From positions 1 to 64,000 of the forward strand of contig SUWH01000003.1 in assembly GCA_015061605.1 (NCBI GenBank): 64,000 nt of DNA, in the 5' to 3' direction. Of this stretch, positions 60,791 through 64,000 are shown piece by piece (the first letter of the stretch is position 1; each line of letters begins with the position of its first letter). The notes below the pieces were generated by a model, which was not told where the DNA came from, searched no databases, and saw nothing but the letters and a program-made list of their open reading frames with translations. Position numbers and translations under genes: made by a program. This DNA is from Lentisphaerota bacterium. GTDB lineage: Bacteria; Verrucomicrobiota; Lentisphaeria; Victivallales; Victivallaceae.

Positions 60791-60819
60791 AAAATACACC
60801 GGAAACGGTGATTTTTCAA
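60791..60819 (-). promoter_or_regulatory. Promoter of the GMP synthetase gene with internal dyad
   Basis: On the minus strand TTGAAA (60819-60814), 17 bases, TATTTT (60796-60791). The spacer contains the perfect dyad CACCG-GAAA-CGGTG (60797-60810), a possible operator. Confidence 0.5.
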
Positions 60820-60862
60820 GTTGAAAACAATGATTTTTTTCAATAATATTCACCGGAAGCTC

Positions 60863-60891
60863 TTGTAAAAAGAGTACACAGACAGTATATT
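60863..60891 (+). promoter_or_regulatory. Promoter of the HlyD-like gene
   Basis: TTGTAA (60863-60868), 17 bases, TATATT (60886-60891). Confidence 0.6.
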
Positions 60892-60946
60892 ACCGTATAA
60901 TTATCTTTATTGTTTTTGAAATTTGCATTCAGGGGGGATTTTTGTA

Positions 60947-62011
60947 ATGAAAAGTTGGGTCATTGCGTTACTCGGTGTGCTTGTCGGGATATTTGTCGCA
61001 GTTGCAGTGATTCTGGTCATGGGCAGTCAGGGCAGTTCAAACGGTAACAAGCCGGTAATTTCCCTGAAGCCGCAGAAAAAGGTCATCACCGGTTTCGGGT
61101 ATATCCGCGGAAGTTCGCAGTATGCGCTCAAAAACAAGTATGCCTCATTTGTTTCCAAAGTTCACATTTACTCCTATAAGCGGGTCAAAAAAGGTGATTG
61201 CATCCTTGAATACGACGACTACGATCTCCGGGTTAAAATCGCCGATGTTGAAAACGATATCGCAGCGATGAAAAAGGATATAGCGTTGCAGGAAACCAAA
61301 CTTCAACTGGTGAAACTTGATCCGCTTCCCTCGGATTACCGCAATATAAACTGGAAGACCGCCCGGGCCAAAGAGCTTCTGGAACGTACCGAAAACGAGT
61401 GGATCGTTTACCGCCGTCTGTACCGGAGCAAGAGTGTTTCCGATCTGGATATGCGCGGCAAAAAACAGGCTTATCTGGATGCGAAAGCCGCTTATCAAAT
61501 CACCGTCAGTGATCAGGAAAAGGTCAACAGTGGTTTGAAAAAACTTTATCTTTTGCAGGCGGAACAGCAGCTTGAACAACTTAAAACCAAGCTCGCCGGT
61601 CTGGAACGCGACCTTGAACTGCTCAATGAACAGCGCAAATACTACAAAATAATCGCTCCGCATGACGGCTTGATCCAGACTCACTCTGATACCGTCGGGG
61701 CATGGAACGCCGCGGCGACCGAAGCCGCCTGTCTGCACAAGGAAGCCCATTACAAACTTTACGCCTACTTTCCGGAAGAAGATATTCCTTATATAAAAGA
61801 CGGTATGAAAGCCAGATTTTTCAGCCATGATTCCGGAAAATGGTACGAGGCACAGGCTTTTGAATTGACCCGCACCCGGACAGCGGTTGGCGACGGGATC
61901 TACCATCTGGTGAAGTTTAAAGTCACCTCTGATATTTCCAAAGATATCCGTGTCGGCAAACAAGGTTCCATCCGCATCGAAGGTGCGGTAACGGTCGAGT
62001 TTGAAATTTAA
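60947..62011 (+). CDS. HlyD-family periplasmic adaptor/membrane fusion protein
   Basis: A 354-residue protein with one N-terminal membrane anchor (KSWVIALLGVLVGIFVAVAV). Then follow a first half of a lipoyl-like domain (SKVHIYSYKRVKKGDCILEYDD), a long alpha-hairpin with coiled coil (about residues 90-230), the second lipoyl half (YKIIAPHDGLIQTHSDTVG) and a beta-barrel (YKLYAYFPEEDIPYIKDGMKARF). This is the architecture of HlyD/EmrA-type adaptors linking an inner-membrane pump to the outer membrane. No pump or outer-membrane channel is adjacent, so its partner is unknown. The start at 60947 has AGGGGGG nine bases before it. Confidence 0.8.
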   Translation: MKSWVIALLGVLVGIFVAVAVILVMGSQGSSNGNKPVISLKPQKKVITGFGYIRGSSQYALKNKYASFVSKVHIYSYKRVKKGDCILEYDDYDLRVKIADVENDIAAMKKDIALQETKLQLVKLDPLPSDYRNINWKTARAKELLERTENEWIVYRRLYRSKSVSDLDMRGKKQAYLDAKAAYQITVSDQEKVNSGLKKLYLLQAEQQLEQLKTKLAGLERDLELLNEQRKYYKIIAPHDGLIQTHSDTVGAWNAAATEAACLHKEAHYKLYAYFPEEDIPYIKDGMKARFFSHDSGKWYEAQAFELTRTRTAVGDGIYHLVKFKVTSDISKDIRVGKQGSIRIEGAVTVEFEI

Positions 62012-62090
62012 GGCACGTATCTCTTGTAAAAAACGACGGACGGCGGCAGCGGAACGCTGCTCTGCCTTGCATTGAGGGGGCAGGAGAGGC

Positions 62091-63164
62091 TTATCCCTTT
62101 AACTTTTCGCGGCAGAGCTGGGCGCGGAGGATGTCCCGGGCATTGGAGTTGAGCTTGTGTCCGGCGTTTTTCTGCAAATGTGCTTCGCCGGTGGCGATAA
62201 AAAGTTCATTGACTTTGGCTAAATCTATTGCACTGAAAAGCCCAAGATCGACGCCGAGCCGCACGCCGGAAAGGGATTGCATGGCTTCTTTGCCGGAAAG
62301 TTTGTAGCTGTGGCGCAGCACACCGTAGGCTCTGCCGATGTAATCAAGCAGGCTGTACCGGTCATTGTCGAGCAGGGTTTGTCTGGCGCGTTTTTCGTGG
62401 TAGATGATTTGTTCAATGACCGAAGCAAGATCATTGATGGTTTTTTCTTCACTTTCGCCGAGGGTGGACTGGTTGGATATCTGGAACAAATTTCCGAGAT
62501 TTTCCGAACCTTCACCGAAAATACCGCGTGCCGCCAGATGAAGTTTATTTATCCCGTGGATGGTCGGGGCGATCTGTCCGGAAAGCACCAACCCGGGCAG
62601 GTGGAGCATCACTGAAGCGCGCATTCCGGTACCGACATTGGTGGGGCAACTGGTGAGATAACCCAATTGTTCATCAAAAGCGTAATCGATTTTCTGACTC
62701 AAGGCGTCGTCGATAGCACTGATTTCGGAGTAGACTTCGGGAAGCTGGAATCCGGGGCGGATGGACTGCATCCGGATCTGATCCTCTTCATTGATCATAA
62801 TGGAACAGCGTTCAAGCGGGCAGACCAACAGATTTTTTCCGGCAGCTTCGCCGGAGATGAATTCACTGCTTGCCAGCCGCCGTTCCAGAAAAATCTTGCG
62901 GGAAGTTTCATCGAGAGCTGACAAGTCGAATTCCCGGCATTCGCCGTCAAAGTCAAGGATATTTCCGCTTTTTACCGCATCGGAAACGATTTGGCAGATT
63001 TCCTGTTTTTCCTCTGCATCAGCAGAGCAGGGGAAGCGGTGGTGTGCCAGATTGCGCGCCAGCCGGACACGGGAGGAGATTGCAATGCCGTCACCGGAAA
63101 CGGCATTAGTGTTATCGAGGAAACTTACCGGACGGGAGAGGAGTTCTTCAATAGTGCCAAGCAT
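62091..63164 (-). CDS. mcsB: Protein-arginine kinase McsB
   Basis: A 357-residue phosphagen-kinase-fold enzyme that phosphorylates arginines on proteins, in Firmicutes marking them for ClpCP degradation. Landmarks: ISSRVRLARNLAHHRFP, NEEDQIRMQSIRPG, the catalytic Cys in YLTSCPTNVGTGMRASVMLHLP and GSENLGNLFQISNQSTLG. The C-terminal DGVRLGxDLG-type allosteric segment is SLSGVRLGVDLGLFSA. It starts two bases after the mcsA stop. Neither clpC nor ctsR lies in the window. Confidence 0.92.
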   Translation of the reverse strand: MLGTIEELLSRPVSFLDNTNAVSGDGIAISSRVRLARNLAHHRFPCSADAEEKQEICQIVSDAVKSGNILDFDGECREFDLSALDETSRKIFLERRLASSEFISGEAAGKNLLVCPLERCSIMINEEDQIRMQSIRPGFQLPEVYSEISAIDDALSQKIDYAFDEQLGYLTSCPTNVGTGMRASVMLHLPGLVLSGQIAPTIHGINKLHLAARGIFGEGSENLGNLFQISNQSTLGESEEKTINDLASVIEQIIYHEKRARQTLLDNDRYSLLDYIGRAYGVLRHSYKLSGKEAMQSLSGVRLGVDLGLFSAIDLAKVNELFIATGEAHLQKNAGHKLNSNARDILRAQLCREKLKG

Positions 63165-63166
63165 GA

Positions 63167-63700
63167 TCAGAGTTCCTCCAGCTGTTTTTTGATCTCATTG
63201 ATGCGGTCGCGGCAGACGGCGGCGTTTTCATACTCTTCGGAAGCTACTGAACGGGCAAGTTCTGTCTGCAATCGTTTGAGTTCCTGCCGCAATATTCCGG
63301 TGTTGTCATCTTTGGCAACGGGGTGTTTGCCCAGATGGAGTGTGCCGCGCTGGACTTTGGAAAAGGCTTCGGCGAGGATGGGGGCGAAAACTTTGTAGCA
63401 CTCCGGGCAGCCGACTTTGCCGCTGCTTTCGCGGATCTTTGCGGTGGTCCAGGAACACTCCGGACAGACGGCGATGGAATCCGGGGCAGTGTTTTCCGGT
63501 TTTTCGTGGATGAATTTATCCAGTTTTTCCGGATTGAAAAGTATCTCGGACAGCTTGAAACCGAGTGAACCGAAGTCTCCCTGCTGTTCTTTTTTACTGG
63601 CGCATTCGGCACAGAGGTGGTGGGTTTCGCACTGACCGTTGTGAAATTCTTTTATATGTACGGTCGCCTCATTTTTTTTACAATCATCGCAAAGCATCAT
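63167..63700 (-). CDS. mcsA: McsA: zinc-finger activator of McsB with UvrB/UvrC motif
   Basis: A 177-residue protein. Two zinc-binding parts are visible: CDDCKKNEATV...HLCAECA near the N-terminus and VCPECSW...GCPECYKVF near residue 95. The C-terminal helix LQTELARSVASEEYENAAVCRDRINEIKKQL is best read as the UvrB/UvrC (UVR) motif. This is the usual layout of McsA, which activates McsB. The ATG pair at 63700/63697 follows AGGAG at four or seven bases. It is cotranscribed with mcsB from a strong promoter. Confidence 0.9.
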   Translation of the reverse strand: MMLCDDCKKNEATVHIKEFHNGQCETHHLCAECASKKEQQGDFGSLGFKLSEILFNPEKLDKFIHEKPENTAPDSIAVCPECSWTTAKIRESSGKVGCPECYKVFAPILAEAFSKVQRGTLHLGKHPVAKDDNTGILRQELKRLQTELARSVASEEYENAAVCRDRINEIKKQLEEL

Positions 63701-63729
63701 AATACTCCTGAAATACAGTTCATCTGTTT

Positions 63730-63758
63730 ACTATACCATCAATTCAATAAAAATGCAA
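63730..63758 (-). promoter_or_regulatory. Promoter of mcsA-mcsB
   Basis: On the minus strand TTGCAT (63758-63753), 17 bases, TATAGT (63735-63730). Confidence 0.6.
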
Positions 63759-63776
63759 ATTTTCATTATTCAAGGG

Positions 63777-63804
63777 TTGAAAAATTTTTTTCCGGTGCTA
63801 TCTT
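63777..63804 (+). promoter_or_regulatory. Promoter pointing to the right window edge
   Basis: TTGAAA (63777-63782), 16 bases, extended -10 TGC-TATCTT (63799-63804). The first good start downstream is ATG 63857 with AAAGGCGG before it, but that frame meets TGA at 63935-63937 after 26 codons and then stays open to the edge. What the promoter serves cannot be decided here. Confidence 0.45.
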
Positions 63805-64000
63805 TTATCCGTGTATTTACTCTTTTTTGAATATCAACTCTAACCAAAGGCGGAAAATGAGCAGTATAGACGACCCCGGACCCCGACGGTGCAATGCCGG
63901 AATGTTCAGCGTGTTTTCCGCAGGGAAGAGTTGCTGAAAAAGTTTCCGGCATCCTGTCGCGGCGTCGAGTCACCATGTGCTTGAACCTTTTGCACAAAAG

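Noticed and set aside
62046-62060. Hairpin GCAGCG-GAA-CGCTGC between the HlyD-like gene and mcsB
   Set aside because: The 6-base stem has no T run on either strand, so I do not call a terminator.
63770-63997. Minus-strand 75-residue open frame at the right edge
   Set aside because: It covers the promoters of this region and shows no protein-like motif or ribosome binding site.

Overview
The window reads as a bacterial chromosome segment from the PVC superphylum, most likely a Lentisphaerae/Victivallales relative. The support is indirect: a pseudopilin with the [18 protein letters not shown] leader placed directly before a very large secreted carbohydrate-active protein, large orphan hydrolase-like proteins, an AraC and a GntR/LacI-type sugar regulator, a Gram-negative envelope gene set (lgt, lipoproteins, TruA/HemW/MiaB housekeeping) and a eukaryotic-type UDP-sugar pyrophosphorylase. 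I could run no database search, so the taxon is inference. No phage, transposase, CRISPR array or rRNA was seen. The region is mostly housekeeping operons separated by short AT-rich promoter regions.

Layout. 1-2531 (minus): beta-helix protein, DUF805 protein and a repeat-rich lipoprotein that runs off the left edge. 2797-5077: GntR-type regulator convergent with an iron-containing alcohol dehydrogenase. 5332-9989 (plus): UDP-sugar pyrophosphorylase, ftsW, murG, a small secreted protein and a DciA/DUF721 protein. 10003-15719 (minus): zinc-ribbon coiled-coil protein, AlbA_2 protein, DinG-type helicase, ABC exporter. 15937-20058: pseudopilin plus a 1137-residue secreted protein. 20180-30254 (plus): CGCAxxGCC protein, M29 aminopeptidase, LtaS-like transferase, thiI, two tandem PilB/GspE ATPases, PilC/GspF, coaX. 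30480-33655: rpsU (minus, very short), CE7-type esterase, zinc-ribbon membrane protein. 33657-36331 (minus): rluD, lgt, DUF368/PopT family. Then tRNA-Gln(TTG), two paralogous secreted metallophosphoesterases and a small very acidic protein. 39630-49150 (plus): proB, miaB, a sugar isomerase-like protein, pyrR-pyrB-pyrC, an M20 amidohydrolase, hemW, truA and an unknown. 49590-52466: AraC regulator convergent with an orphan 654-residue protein. 52715-58214 (plus): HTH-cupin-acyl-CoA ligase fusion, aroA, xseB, galE, DEDDh exonuclease. 58615-60745 (minus): fabG and a GMP synthetase with a gutted glutaminase domain. 60947-63700: HlyD-like adaptor, then mcsB and mcsA (minus).

How the genes work together. 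Many starts overlap the preceding stop as ATGA or GTGA, which marks tightly coupled operons: pyrophosphorylase/ftsW, AlbA_2/dinG, proB/miaB, pyrB/pyrC/amidohydrolase/hemW. Envelope synthesis is a recurring theme (UDP-sugar supply, FtsW, MurG, Lgt, DUF368 undecaprenyl-phosphate recycling, LtaS-like transferase), as is type IV pilus/type II secretion machinery (two ATPases, PilC, a pseudopilin). Promoters share a striking -10 element TATATT with 16-17 base spacers.

Most notable: a GMP synthetase whose glutaminase half has lost its nucleophile and about 100 residues; a fusion of an XRE helix-turn-helix, a cupin and an AMP-forming acyl-CoA ligase in one chain; two families of intergenic repeats, one of them a hairpin-plus-terminator module present in opposite orientations; a coupled AlbA_2-DinG pair; and a terminator hairpin sitting directly on the ribosome binding site of a lipoprotein phosphoesterase.
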